Positions 42,567 to 51,163 are shown, numbered from the stretch's first letter. The stretch is DNA of 51,163 nt from Pseudomonadota bacterium (GCA_023388335.1 JAEWGL010000160.1:1-51163), one strand, 5' to 3'. Notes: a model not told the origin generated them from the letters alone. Made by a program: numbers and translations.

Positions 42567-43241
42567 ATGACGTTCTCCATCATCGGTCGCTGTCAGGAGA
42601 CCGGCCAGCTCGGCATCGCCATCAGTTCGTCAAGCATCGCTGTCGGCGCCCGTTGCCCCTGGGTGCGCGCCGGGGTCGGCGCCGTGGCTACCCAGAACAT
42701 CACCTTGCCGGCCCTCGGCCCACAGCTGCTCGATGCCCTGCAGCAGGGGCAACTGCCGCCGGCGGCTCTGGACCGGGTACTCAGTGCCAATGGCTGGAGC
42801 GAATACCGTCAGGTCACAGTGATCGACAGTACCGGCCGCGTCGCGTTGTTTACCGGACAGCAAGCCCTAGGGGTGCACAATGCCGTGGCCGGCGAGCAGT
42901 GTGTGGCAGCCGGCAACCTGCTCTCTAGCCCGCCTGTCATCGAGGCCATGGTCGCGGCCTTCGAGCAGGCCGATGGCCAGTTGGCCGAGCGTCTGCTGGC
43001 GGCCATGCACGCGGCGATGAAGGCCGGTGGCGAGGCCGGGCCGGTGCACTCGGCAGCGCTGAAGGTTGCCGGGGAATTGACCTGGCCGCTGGTCGACCTG
43101 CGCGTCGACTGGGCCGAGGAAGACCCGATCGGCCAGCTCGACAGGCTCTGGCAGGACTACCGTCCGCAGATGCAGGACTATGTGAGCCGCGCCCTCGATC
43201 CCACCACTGCCCCGAGCTATGGAGTGCCGGGCGATGAGTGA
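42567..43241 (+). CDS. DUF1028 Ntn-hydrolase-fold protein
   Basis: The 224-residue protein belongs to the DUF1028 family, which has an Ntn-hydrolase fold. The N-terminal TFSIIGRCQETGQLGIAISSSS and the following GARCPWVRAGVGAVATQN are its signatures; Thr2 could be the nucleophile after Met removal. Known relatives are linked to amide or peptide catabolism but poorly characterised. Its last 8 nt overlap the start of the ArgE-like gene, so they are coupled. This suggests two successive hydrolytic steps on the same substrate. Confidence 0.88.
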   Translation: MTFSIIGRCQETGQLGIAISSSSIAVGARCPWVRAGVGAVATQNITLPALGPQLLDALQQGQLPPAALDRVLSANGWSEYRQVTVIDSTGRVALFTGQQALGVHNAVAGEQCVAAGNLLSSPPVIEAMVAAFEQADGQLAERLLAAMHAAMKAGGEAGPVHSAALKVAGELTWPLVDLRVDWAEEDPIGQLDRLWQDYRPQMQDYVSRALDPTTAPSYGVPGDE

Positions 43242-44397
43242 GCCGTCCAGCCGCGACCTGCTCGAGCGACTGATCGGGTTTGCCACGGTCAGCCGCGACT
43301 CCAACCTCGAGCTGATCACCTTCATTCGTGATTACCTGGCCGGGTTCGGTGTCGACAGCGAGCTGTTCCACAACGCCGAGGGTACCAAGGCCAACCTGTT
43401 CGCCACCATCGGTCCGCGCGACCGTGGTGGCGTGGTCCTGTCCGGGCACACCGACGTGGTCCCGGTGGACGGCCAGGCCTGGACGGTCGAGCCGTTTCGT
43501 CTTACCGAAAAGGACGGCCGCCTGTACGGCCGTGGCGCCGCCGACATGAAAGGCTTCATCGCCTCGGTGCTGGCGGCGGTGCCGGCGTTTCTCGCCAGGC
43601 CGTTGAACCTGCCGGTGCACCTGGCCTTTTCCTATGACGAGGAAGTGGGCTGCCTGGGTGTGCGCTCGATGCTCGCCGACCTGCACAAGCGTGCGCACAA
43701 GCCGCGCTTGTGCCTGATCGGCGAACCCACCGAGCTCAAGCCGGTACTCGGGCACAAAGGCAAGCTGGCCATGCGTTGCCAGGTCCAGGGTGCCGCCTGC
43801 CATTCGGCCTATGCGCCTTATGGGGTCAACGCCATCGAGTACGCGGCGCGGTTGATCGGCAAGCTGGGCGAGATCGGCGCGGCGCTGGCCCAGCCTCAGC
43901 AACATGACGCACGTTTCGATCCGCCGTTCTCCACGGTGCAGACCGGTGTGATCAAAGGGGGCCGGGCATTGAACATCGTCCCGGCCGAGTGCGAGTTCGA
44001 TTTCGAGGTCAGGGCCTTGCCCGGCTTCGAAGCCCAGGTGGTGGCCGACGAGCTCGAGACCTTTGCCCAGGCCGAACTGGTGCCGCAGATGCGCGCGGTG
44101 CACGCCGAAGCCGGCATCCGCTTGCAGCCGTTGAGCGCCTATCCCGGTTTGGCCACCGCGGCCGACAGCGAGGCGGCGCGGGTGTTGGCGTTGCTCAGTG
44201 GCTCTTCGGTGTTTGGTACGGTTGCCTTCGGCACCGAGGGCGGGCTGTTCGAGCAGGCCGGGATTCCCACGGTGGTCTGCGGGCCGGGGAGCATGGAACA
44301 GGGGCACAAGCCGGATGAGTTCGTCAGCCTGGAGCAGTTGCAGGGCTGTGATGCGATGGTGCTGCGGCTGGTAGAGTATTTGCGCGAGGCAGGGTGA
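43234..44397 (+). CDS. ArgE/DapE-family (M20) deacylase
   Basis: The 387-residue metallopeptidase-like enzyme shows the M20 metal and catalytic motifs: SGHTDVVPVDGQ, GRGAADMKGF and YDEEVGCLG, with GEPTELKPVLGHKGK. It resembles acetylornithine deacetylase. Because it sits in a catabolic cluster and not with arginine genes, it probably hydrolyses another N-acyl compound. The ATG at 43234 overlaps the DUF1028 stop region; an ATG at 43219 is possible but lies deeper in that gene. A strong terminator follows. Confidence 0.9.
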   Translation: MSEPSSRDLLERLIGFATVSRDSNLELITFIRDYLAGFGVDSELFHNAEGTKANLFATIGPRDRGGVVLSGHTDVVPVDGQAWTVEPFRLTEKDGRLYGRGAADMKGFIASVLAAVPAFLARPLNLPVHLAFSYDEEVGCLGVRSMLADLHKRAHKPRLCLIGEPTELKPVLGHKGKLAMRCQVQGAACHSAYAPYGVNAIEYAARLIGKLGEIGAALAQPQQHDARFDPPFSTVQTGVIKGGRALNIVPAECEFDFEVRALPGFEAQVVADELETFAQAELVPQMRAVHAEAGIRLQPLSAYPGLATAADSEAARVLALLSGSSVFGTVAFGTEGGLFEQAGIPTVVCGPGSMEQGHKPDEFVSLEQLQGCDAMVLRLVEYLREAG

Positions 44398-44418
44398 AAG
44401 GCGGTACCGCTTTATACC

Positions 44419-44452
44419 AATCCAGATCCGTGACCGGATCTGGATTTTTTTT
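44419..44452 (+). terminator. Rho-independent terminator after the ArgE-like gene
   Basis: AATCCAGATCCG (44419-44430) and CGGATCTGGATT (44435-44446) form a perfect 12-bp stem with a TGAC loop, followed by a T-tract to 44452. It starts 22 bp after the stop codon at 44397. This is the clearest intrinsic terminator in the window. Confidence 0.9.
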
Positions 44453-44569
44453 ATGCGGTTAAAGGTTGTCTTGAGGTCGGGTGATGGCTACTGGGTGCTT
44501 GCCTTGGGCTTTTCAGCGCCCTTGAGATCGAGCGCCGCCCGCGTGGCGCTCGATCTGCGCAGAGAAGAC

Positions 44570-45952
44570 TTACAACAGGCCCAGCTCCTCGGCAGTCCGG
44601 TCCAACGCCCTGCGCGTCTTGCTCACCAGCTCATCGATCTCACCACGGTTGGCGACCAAGGCGGGGGCCATGATCAGGCGGCCCAGGGTCGAGCGGATGA
44701 TGACGCCTTCTTCGAAGCCCAGGGTGCGGCAGCGCCAGGCGATGTCATTCTCGTTGGCGAAGCGCTTGCGCGTGGTCTTGTCCTCGGCCAGCTGCAAGGC
44801 AGCGACGAAGCCGGCGCCTTGAATATCGCCGACCAGGGGATGGTCGCCGAACACTTCGCGCAAGCAGTGCTGCAGATAAGGGCCGGTGTCGTTCTTCACC
44901 TGGTTGACAATGCCCTCGTCACGCAGTGCCTTGAGGTTGGCGATAGCCACCGCGGCCGCCACCGGGTGGCCGGAGTAGGTCAGGCCGTGGGCGAAGACGC
45001 CGCCTTGCTCGACCAGTACCTGGGCCATGCGCTTGCTAAGGATCAGGCCACCCATCGGAATGTAGCCGGAGGTCAGGCCCTTGGCGATGGACAGGGTGTC
45101 TGGCTCGAAGCCGAAATACTCATGGGCGAACCATTCACCCGTGCGACCGAAGCCGCCGATGACTTCGTCGGCGCACAGCAGCACATCGTACTGGCGGCAG
45201 ATGCGCTGGATTTCCGGCCAGTAGCTGGCCGGCGGGAAGATCATGCCGCCAGCGCCCTGGAAGGGTTCGGCGATGAATCCGGCGACGTTCTCGGCACCCA
45301 GTTCGAGAATCTTCTCCTCCAGCTGGCGCGCGGCCTGCAGGCCGAACTGCTCGGGGGTAAGGTCGCCGCCGTTGGCGTACCAGTAAGGCTCGTCGATGTG
45401 CGCAATGTCGGGAATCATCCCGCCCATTTCGTGCATGAACTTCATTCCGCCCAACGCCGTGGCCGCCAGTGTCGAGCCGTGGTACCCGTTCCAGCGGCCA
45501 ATCATCACCTTCTTCTGCGGCTTGCCGAGGATCTGCCAGTAGCGCCGCACGGTGCGGATCAGGACCTCGTTGGCCTCGGAGCCGGAGTTGGTGTAGATGG
45601 CATGGCTGTAGTGACCGGGCAGCAGGCTGAACAGCAGCTCGGACAGTTCGATCACCGCCGGGTGGGTGGTGTGGAAGAACATGTTGTAGTAGGGCAGCTG
45701 CTCGAGCTGGCGGGTCGCGGCGGCGGTGAGGTCCTGACGGCCGTAGCCCAGGTTGGTGCACCATAGGCCGGACATGCCGTCCAGGTAGCGCTTGCCGTCG
45801 CTGTCCCACAGGTGCAGGCGCTCGCCACCGACGATCACCCGCGGGCCTTCGGCGTTGAGCGCCTTCTGGTCGAGGAAGGCGTGAATGTGGTGCGCGGCAT
45901 CCGCTGCCTGGTAGTCACGGGTCTCACGTTGCGGCTTGAAGGGGACGTTCAT
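44570..45952 (-). CDS. Class III omega-aminotransferase (SpuC-like)
   Basis: The 460-residue fold-type I PLP enzyme resembles polyamine:pyruvate and omega-amino acid:pyruvate transaminases. PLP residues are in place: GSGSEAN, Asp262 in CADEVIGGFGRTG and Lys291 in SIAKGLTSGYIPMGG. The YYNMFFHTTHP segment is typical of the SpuC group. It is the third gene of an aldehyde dehydrogenase-APC permease-transaminase operon, so it likely converts an imported amine to an aldehyde, which the dehydrogenase then oxidises. The ATG at 45952 is preceded by AAGGAG-like sequence; the longer frame upstream is a shadow of the permease gene. Confidence 0.92.
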   Translation of the reverse strand: MNVPFKPQRETRDYQAADAAHHIHAFLDQKALNAEGPRVIVGGERLHLWDSDGKRYLDGMSGLWCTNLGYGRQDLTAAATRQLEQLPYYNMFFHTTHPAVIELSELLFSLLPGHYSHAIYTNSGSEANEVLIRTVRRYWQILGKPQKKVMIGRWNGYHGSTLAATALGGMKFMHEMGGMIPDIAHIDEPYWYANGGDLTPEQFGLQAARQLEEKILELGAENVAGFIAEPFQGAGGMIFPPASYWPEIQRICRQYDVLLCADEVIGGFGRTGEWFAHEYFGFEPDTLSIAKGLTSGYIPMGGLILSKRMAQVLVEQGGVFAHGLTYSGHPVAAAVAIANLKALRDEGIVNQVKNDTGPYLQHCLREVFGDHPLVGDIQGAGFVAALQLAEDKTTRKRFANENDIAWRCRTLGFEEGVIIRSTLGRLIMAPALVANRGEIDELVSKTRRALDRTAEELGLL

Positions 45953-46011
45953 CTCGCTTTCTCCTTGATTCCCTTGCGGGGGTACAGATTCTCGTTGTGG
46001 GGGACGGCGGG

Positions 46012-47415
46012 TCATTCGACCTGCTCCAGGGGTTCGGGGCGAAACAGCGGCTTGCGCATCACACACTTGATCCACAGCACAGCGATCAGTGACACCAGTG
46101 CCAGCACCACACCGGCGGTGCCGTAGATCCTCAGGCTCATCTCGGGGCTGGGCGAGGCATACCAGATCGCATAGAGCATGCCGCCGATGCCGAACAGCTG
46201 CGGCAGCGGGTAGAAGGGCGTGCGGAACGGCCGGGTCAGGTGCGGATAACGGCGACGCAGCGCAATCACGTCGAGGTGGACGATGATGTACGCCAGCAGC
46301 CAGGCCAGCGCGGCCGCGAGCAGCAACAAGTTGATCGAGGCGGCGTCCTGGCCCATCACCAGCATCGGCAGGCCGGTAATCGCCGCGACGAACAGCACCG
46401 CCACCCAAGGCGTGCGAGCCTGCGGGCTAAGGCGCTTGAATGCTGGGAAGGCCTGGCCGTTCTGCGCCATGCCGTAGAGCATGCGCGGGATGGCGGCCAG
46501 GGAAGTGTTGAGGGTGCTGCAGGTGGCGGTAAGGGCGGCGATGACCAGGAACACCTCGCCGGTCTTGCCGAACACCGTGGTGGCGAACAGGTAATGCGGC
46601 AGGCCATCGCTGGCCAGGGCCTCGCGCGGCACCAGGAATAACGCGCCCAGTCCGTACAGGCCGATAGTGGCGAAGATCACCGTGAGGCCGATGATCATCG
46701 AGCGGGGGATGTTGCGTTCGGGCTGGCGGGTTTCCTCGACCAGCGAACAGACGAACTCAGCGCCGACGAAGCCCCATACCGCCAATGCTGTCAATGCCAG
46801 GACCCCAGCACCCATGGGATTCCAGTCACCTTGCAGCAGAGTGATGGCGGTGCCGTCGGCCGTGCCCTTGGCCACCGCGGCCAGGCCCAGCACCAGCAAG
46901 ACGATGACCATCACCACGGCCATCGCGCTTTGCAGCTTGGCGAAGATGTCGATGCCCATCAGGTTGAGCACGGTGAACAGACCCAGCACTCCGAAGGCGA
47001 CGGTAAAAGGCGGGAACACGCCCGGGTAGACCTTGGCGACGATCAGGTCGAGCAACAGTAGCTCGGCCGACAGGGCGAACATGGCCACTACCACGTAACC
47101 TGAAAAGGTCGCCAGGATGGCCGGGAAATGCCCCAAGGCGACCTCGGTGTAGCTCGACAGGCTACCCGCCCGCGGTACCAGCAGCGCCAGTTCCGAGAAG
47201 GAGCAGGCGTAGCTCAGCGCCAGCAGGTAGGCCAGCCCGAGGGGCGCGATGAACCCCAGCCCCGCGGCCCCGGCCCCCTGCAGCATCATCACCATCACGC
47301 CCTGGGACACCACCAGCCCGACCGCCACAGCGAGCAATGATCCCAGGCCCAGCACCCGGCGGAAGCCGGCTTCCCTGACCTGCCCAGCGGCAGGCACAGA
47401 TACGCTTGCACTCAT
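46012..47415 (-). CDS. APC-superfamily amino acid/amine permease
   Basis: The 467-residue protein has about 12 transmembrane helices and the APC N-terminal helix motif GLGSLLAVAVGLVVSQGVMVMMLQGAG. The helix 6-8 region includes WGFVGAEFVCSLVEETRQPERNIPRSM, close to the signature of amino acid/polyamine antiporters and ethanolamine-type permeases. The position between the aldehyde dehydrogenase and transaminase genes implies import of the transaminase substrate. The gene is 60 bp from the transaminase and 78 bp from the dehydrogenase. Confidence 0.92.
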   Translation of the reverse strand: MSASVSVPAAGQVREAGFRRVLGLGSLLAVAVGLVVSQGVMVMMLQGAGAAGLGFIAPLGLAYLLALSYACSFSELALLVPRAGSLSSYTEVALGHFPAILATFSGYVVVAMFALSAELLLLDLIVAKVYPGVFPPFTVAFGVLGLFTVLNLMGIDIFAKLQSAMAVVMVIVLLVLGLAAVAKGTADGTAITLLQGDWNPMGAGVLALTALAVWGFVGAEFVCSLVEETRQPERNIPRSMIIGLTVIFATIGLYGLGALFLVPREALASDGLPHYLFATTVFGKTGEVFLVIAALTATCSTLNTSLAAIPRMLYGMAQNGQAFPAFKRLSPQARTPWVAVLFVAAITGLPMLVMGQDAASINLLLLAAALAWLLAYIIVHLDVIALRRRYPHLTRPFRTPFYPLPQLFGIGGMLYAIWYASPSPEMSLRIYGTAGVVLALVSLIAVLWIKCVMRKPLFRPEPLEQVE

Positions 47416-47493
47416 GACACTCTCCCGATCTGTTCTTGTTGTTGGAAAGCGAATCGGGCATCCACCGCGGGCGGCGGATGCCTTGCAGCGTGC

Positions 47494-48984
47494 TCAGCGC
47501 AGCTGGAACCAGGTGGTCTTCAGCTGGCTGTACTTGTCGAACGAATGAAGCGACAGGTCACGACCGAAACCGGACTGCTTGCCGCCACCAAACGGCACCG
47601 TGACGTCCAGGGCATCCACCGTGTTCACCGACACGCTGCCTGCCTTCAGGGCGCGGGCGACGCGGTGGGCGCGGTTGAGGTCGTCGCTCCAGACAGACGC
47701 GGCCAGGCCGTAGACGCTGTCATTGGCCAGCGCCACGGCCTGGGCTTCGCTGTCGAAGCTGCTGATGGCCAGCACCGGGCCGAACACTTCCTCCCGGGCC
47801 AGTTGCATGTCCGGACCCACGGCGCTGAACAGGGTCGGCTCGATGAAGTTGTTCGAGCCGTTGAAGCTCAGCTGCCGCCCGCCGCCGAGCAGGCGCACGC
47901 CTTCCCCTTGTGCCTGTTCGATGAAGCCCATGATCCTCGCGGTCTGCCCGGCATCGACGATGGCCCCGGCGCGACTGGCCGGGTCCAGTGGATCGCCCGG
48001 CAGCCACTGCCGGGCTTTGGCCAGTAGCCGCTCGATGAATTCGTCATGGATCGAGCGTTGCACATAGAGCCGCGAGTTGGCCGAGCAAACCTCGCCCTGG
48101 TTGAAGAAGATGCCGAAGGCGGCTTTCTCGGCGGCCAGGTCCAGGTCCTGGCAGTCCTCGAACACTAGGTTCGGGCTCTTGCCCCCGCATTCGAGCCAGA
48201 CCTGCTTGAGGTTGGAGTGCGCCGAGTACTGCATGAAATACTTGCCGACCTGGGTCGAGCCGGTGAACACCAGGCAATCCACGTCCGGGTGCAGACCCAA
48301 GGCACGTCCGGCCTGTTCGCCAAGCCCTGGCACCACGTTGAGCACGCCTTCCGGCACGCCGGCTTCCAGCGCCAGCTGGCCCAGGCGCAGAGCCGAGAGG
48401 GGTGATTGCTCGGCAGGCTTGAGCACCACGCTGTTGCCGGCGGCCAACGCCGGCGCGAGCTTCCAGGCAGCCATGTCCAACGGGAAGTTCCATGGCACCA
48501 CGGCGCCGATCACCCCCAGCGGCTCGCGGGTGATGGTGGCCAGGGCATTGGACGCGGTGGGGGCGACCTGGTCGTAGAGCTTGTCCAGGGCCTCGCCGTA
48601 CCAGGCGAAGACGTGGGCGGCACCGGGCACGTCGATGTTGTAGGCATCCATCACCGGCTTGCCCATGTCCAGCGAGTCGAGCAGGGCCAGTTCCTCGCGG
48701 TGGGCCAGCATCAGCTCGGCCAGGCGCAGCAGTATGCGTTTGCGTTCGGCCGGGGCCATGCGCGCCCAGGGGCCATGGTCGAAGGCTTGTCGGGCGCTGC
48801 GGACCGCCAGGTCGACGTCCGCGTCGCCGCAGGCGGCGACCTGCGCCAGGCGCTGGTTGGTGGCTGGATTGATGGAATCGAAAGCCTCACCGGACAATGC
48901 CGCCACCTGGCGGCCGCCGATCAGTGCCTTATCGATGAAAGACAACCGGGCAGCTTGCTGCTGCCAGTAACCGAGATCGAACAC
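47494..48984 (-). CDS. Aldehyde dehydrogenase (PuuC-like)
   Basis: The 496-residue NAD(P)-dependent enzyme has Glu265 in LECGGKSPNLVFED, the NAD loop FTGSTQVGKYF and nucleophile Cys300 in FFNQGEVCSANSR. It resembles gamma-glutamyl-gamma-aminobutyraldehyde dehydrogenase PuuC and the KauB group. It is first in the operon with the APC permease and transaminase, so it probably oxidises the aldehyde from transamination. The start is a GTG at 48984; GGGGAA lies upstream. An AT-rich element at 49065-49080 may be part of its promoter. Confidence 0.94.
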   Translation of the reverse strand: MFDLGYWQQQAARLSFIDKALIGGRQVAALSGEAFDSINPATNQRLAQVAACGDADVDLAVRSARQAFDHGPWARMAPAERKRILLRLAELMLAHREELALLDSLDMGKPVMDAYNIDVPGAAHVFAWYGEALDKLYDQVAPTASNALATITREPLGVIGAVVPWNFPLDMAAWKLAPALAAGNSVVLKPAEQSPLSALRLGQLALEAGVPEGVLNVVPGLGEQAGRALGLHPDVDCLVFTGSTQVGKYFMQYSAHSNLKQVWLECGGKSPNLVFEDCQDLDLAAEKAAFGIFFNQGEVCSANSRLYVQRSIHDEFIERLLAKARQWLPGDPLDPASRAGAIVDAGQTARIMGFIEQAQGEGVRLLGGGRQLSFNGSNNFIEPTLFSAVGPDMQLAREEVFGPVLAISSFDSEAQAVALANDSVYGLAASVWSDDLNRAHRVARALKAGSVSVNTVDALDVTVPFGGGKQSGFGRDLSLHSFDKYSQLKTTWFQLR

Positions 48985-49064
48985 GCTGCAATTCCCCTTG
49001 ACCGTCTGAGCAGTCCGTTTGTTGTTGTGGGTCGGGCAGATACTGCGGCAGGGTGGCGAGAAGG

Positions 49065-49080
49065 AAAATTATTAAAAATG
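49065..49080 (-). promoter_or_regulatory. AT-rich element upstream of the aldehyde dehydrogenase operon
   Basis: The plus-strand sequence AAATTATTAAAAATG (49066-49080) matches the AAATTAGTAAATATG element upstream of the NCS1 permease at 13 of 15 positions. It lies 81-96 nt upstream of the GTG start. It may be a -10 region or a regulator site. Confidence 0.4.
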
Positions 49081-49210
49081 TGGTTGAGTCATATGAAAAT
49101 GCTGGGTTGCGCGCCTGTGCAGGGCTATGCACAGCCAATCGTCGGCAAGTCAGGGCGCCGAAGCGCCTGCGACTTGCTCGCGATCAGGACGCGTCGGTCT
49201 CCAGGAGATT

Positions 49211-50623
49211 TCAGTGCCCGGCTGCCAGCCTCGCGCCCACCTGACGACGTCGGTAGGCGCTGTCACGGGTCGCCAGCCAGTAGTACAGCGGTGAAGTCAC
49301 CAGCAGCCCGACCAGCCACGACAGGTCCGCGCCGTTGATGTGCTCGGCCACGGGGCCTACGTACAGCGGGGTATTCATGAACGGAATCTGCACCAGGATA
49401 CCGATGGCGTAGGCCAGCAGCGCCTGGGGGTTGTAGCGCCCGTAGATACCGCCATCGACCTTGAAGATCGACTGGATGTCATAGTCGCCCTTATGAATGG
49501 CGTAGAAGTCGATCAGGTTGATCGCCGTCCAGGGCACCAGCACCACCAGCAGTACCAGGACCATGTCGACGAAGTGGCCGATGAAATCCGCAGAGGCGGA
49601 TACTGCTACCACCGAGCAACCCAGCAGCACGGCCAGCGACAACACGGCGCGGCTGCGGGCGGTAGGGATCCAGCGGTACGCGAAGGTCTGCACCAGGGTG
49701 ATGATCGACAGTACCGCACCATACAGATTGAGGGCGTTGTGGCTGATCACGCTAAGCAGGAACAGCACCAGCATGAGCGGGCCGATGGCCCCTGTGGCGA
49801 GCTTGACCGCATCCATGGTGTCCATGCCTGCGGGAATGGCCAGCACGGCGACCGCGCCGAATATGAAGGACAGGCTCGAGCCCAGCGCGGAACCCAGGTA
49901 GGTGGTCCAGAAGGTCGCCGCCACCGGAACGTTGGCCGGCAGGTAGCGCGAGTAGTCCGACACGTAGGGAGCAAAAGCGATCTGCCACAGCGCCGCCAGC
50001 GACACGGTGGCCAGCCAGCCGGAAATGTTGAAACTGCCGCGGGTGAGGAAATCATCGGTCTGGATATGCGTGAGGATGTAGCCGAAGCCCAGTACGATGC
50101 CGATGCCCAATACCCACGTGCCGATGCGGTTGAGCACGTGGATGAAACGGTAGCCGATGATGCCGATGATGCCCGACCCCAGCGCGCCGACGACGATACC
50201 CACCGGTACCGGCACGCTGTCGACCACGCCATGCAGGGACTTGCCAGCCAGGACGATATTGGAGGCGAAGAAGCCGATGTACATCACTCCGGCAATGACC
50301 ACCACCAGCAGCGCGCCGAGCGAGCCGAACTGGGCGCGACTCTGGATCATCTGTGGAATGCCCATCTGCGGACCCTGGGCCGAGTGCAGCGCCATCAGCA
50401 CCCCGCCGACCAGGTGGCCGACCAGGATGGCGACGATGCCCCACACCAGGTTCAACTGAAACAACTGCACGCCCAGGGCGCCGGTGACGATGGGCAGCGG
50501 GGCGATGTTGCCGCCAAACCACAGGGTGAACAGATCCCTTACCTTTCCGTGGCGATCTTCTGGAGGCACGTATCCGATCGTGTGCTTTTCAATGAGTGGT
50601 GCCGATGTTGCTGCGCTGGTCAT
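49211..50623 (-). CDS. NCS1-family purine/cytosine permease
   Basis: The 470-residue protein has about 12 transmembrane helices and belongs to the nucleobase:cation symporter-1 family, with LFTLWFGGNIAPLPIVTGALGVQLF and ASNIVLAGKSLHG as family landmarks. NCS1 members transport cytosine, purines, allantoin, hydantoins or thiamine; the exact substrate cannot be read. The ATG at 50623 (MTSAATSAPLIEKHTIG) is used, since the upstream frame is not membrane-like. It is a separate unit just upstream of the aldehyde dehydrogenase operon, with a similar AT-rich element in its promoter region. Confidence 0.92.
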   Translation of the reverse strand: MTSAATSAPLIEKHTIGYVPPEDRHGKVRDLFTLWFGGNIAPLPIVTGALGVQLFQLNLVWGIVAILVGHLVGGVLMALHSAQGPQMGIPQMIQSRAQFGSLGALLVVVIAGVMYIGFFASNIVLAGKSLHGVVDSVPVPVGIVVGALGSGIIGIIGYRFIHVLNRIGTWVLGIGIVLGFGYILTHIQTDDFLTRGSFNISGWLATVSLAALWQIAFAPYVSDYSRYLPANVPVAATFWTTYLGSALGSSLSFIFGAVAVLAIPAGMDTMDAVKLATGAIGPLMLVLFLLSVISHNALNLYGAVLSIITLVQTFAYRWIPTARSRAVLSLAVLLGCSVVAVSASADFIGHFVDMVLVLLVVLVPWTAINLIDFYAIHKGDYDIQSIFKVDGGIYGRYNPQALLAYAIGILVQIPFMNTPLYVGPVAEHINGADLSWLVGLLVTSPLYYWLATRDSAYRRRQVGARLAAGH

Positions 50624-50728
50624 GACGGACTCCAAGGCAAGGATGAGTACGAGGGCGTACTTCGGTGAGCGTCGACCGGGGACGACGCCTTCTTGTAGGA
50701 GCGATCTTGAGCAGTGGGCGGGGAAGAA

Positions 50729-50744
50729 TAAATTAGTAAATATG
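50729..50744 (-). promoter_or_regulatory. AT-rich TACTAATTTA element upstream of the NCS1 permease gene
   Basis: On the minus strand TACTAATTTA (50738-50729) matches the element upstream of the monooxygenase. A TTAAGG hexamer lies 16 nt upstream of TACTAA, the same spacing as in the monooxygenase copy, which supports a promoter. CCCATAAA (50747-50754, plus strand) is also shared between the two sites. Confidence 0.45.
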
Positions 50745-51090
50745 TACCCATAAACCTTAAAAAACTTAAGTCTGGAAAACGGTCGAAGGGTACCTACAGC
50801 AACGTACATGCCAGCTGCGTGAAGTGCTTGTGGCATGCCGCTTGACGCGCAGCGCCCTGGCCCTGGGTTGGTTTTGGCAATACCGCAACGGTGCGCATTT
50901 TTTTCTACTGCCCCGCGATGGGGCGCTCCGCCGATCATGCCGTGCGAAGCGAGATTGGTGCCCGTAGGTGTGTGGGCCCATGCCATCTTTGCAAACCCCG
51001 CGCAGCGGTCGCAAATGCGGCGCACGCGTTTTCCTGGCACAGCGCGAATACAGGCTCTGGGGCCGCTGCGCGGCCCATCGCAGGACGAGC

Positions 51091-51163
51091 CAGCTCCTAC
51101 ATGGGATCTGCGGCCGCCGTAGGTTCTGCAGGCACCGCCGAAAATGTAGGAGCGGGCTTGCCC
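51091..51163. repeat. REP-like inverted pair at the window edge
   Basis: CAGCTCCTACAT near 51091-51102 and TGTAGGAGCGGGCTTGCCC (51145-51163) are inverted partners of the common pseudomonad REP core TGTAGGAGCGGGCTTGCCC. The element continues past the window. Confidence 0.65.

Larger units (their letters stand above)
50624..51163. other. Gene-free region upstream of the permease gene
   Basis: These 540 bases contain no convincing gene. The left part holds the permease promoter region with the AT-rich element (50729-50744) and an A/T-rich stretch to about 50770. The right end has REP-like sequence. No further structure could be supported. Confidence 0.5.

Overview
The window looks like chromosomal DNA of a fluorescent Pseudomonas, most likely of the P. 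putida group. It is GC-rich with dense, mostly operonic genes. The run pvdQ-lpxH-ppiB-glnS-cysS followed by a two-component system, the complete ureDABCE-ureJ-ureFG cluster, and the REP-type hairpins all fit that group. This assignment rests on protein and gene-order recognition, not on a database search. No rRNA, tRNA, CRISPR array, transposase or prophage was found.

Layout. 1-4.9 kb: a secreted HExxH protein and a TetR repressor facing an SDR/isomerase operon, then a DUF1835 protein and an XRE-cupin regulator. 4.9-9.25 kb: an MFS carrier, a cytochrome b561 and a membrane-anchored catalase-type peroxidase, divergent from an ECF sigma/anti-sigma pair; the two transcription units share a compact back-to-back ECF promoter. 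9.26-9.43 kb: three abutting heptamer repeat arrays. 9.4-16.5 kb: xthA, a GNAT acetyltransferase, tamA-tamB. 16.5-19.8 kb: an unusual Mor-DUF2589-DUF2589 operon, small hypotheticals and a short Fur-like protein. 19.9-30.7 kb: pvdQ, lpxH, ppiB, glnS, cysS, a histidine kinase/response regulator pair, ilvE and a glyoxalase-fold protein. 30.75-36.6 kb: the urease operon behind a sigma-54-type promoter candidate. 36.7-38.6 kb: a stress-type SDR, a small hypothetical and periplasmic Cu/Zn superoxide dismutase.

38.8-50.6 kb is an accessory-looking catabolic region: a LysR regulator, four tandem REPIN-like units, a Rid protein with a flavin monooxygenase, a DUF1028 Ntn-hydrolase with an ArgE-like deacylase, and an aldehyde dehydrogenase/APC permease/omega-transaminase operon with an NCS1 permease. 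Together they suggest uptake and stepwise breakdown of an unidentified amine or N-acyl compound: import, oxygenation, amide cleavage, transamination, then aldehyde oxidation. Three of its transcription units carry a similar AT-rich TACTAATTTA-like element about 80-120 nt upstream of the start codon. I regard this region, the Mor-DUF2589 operon and the shared ECF promoter as the best candidates for something undescribed.
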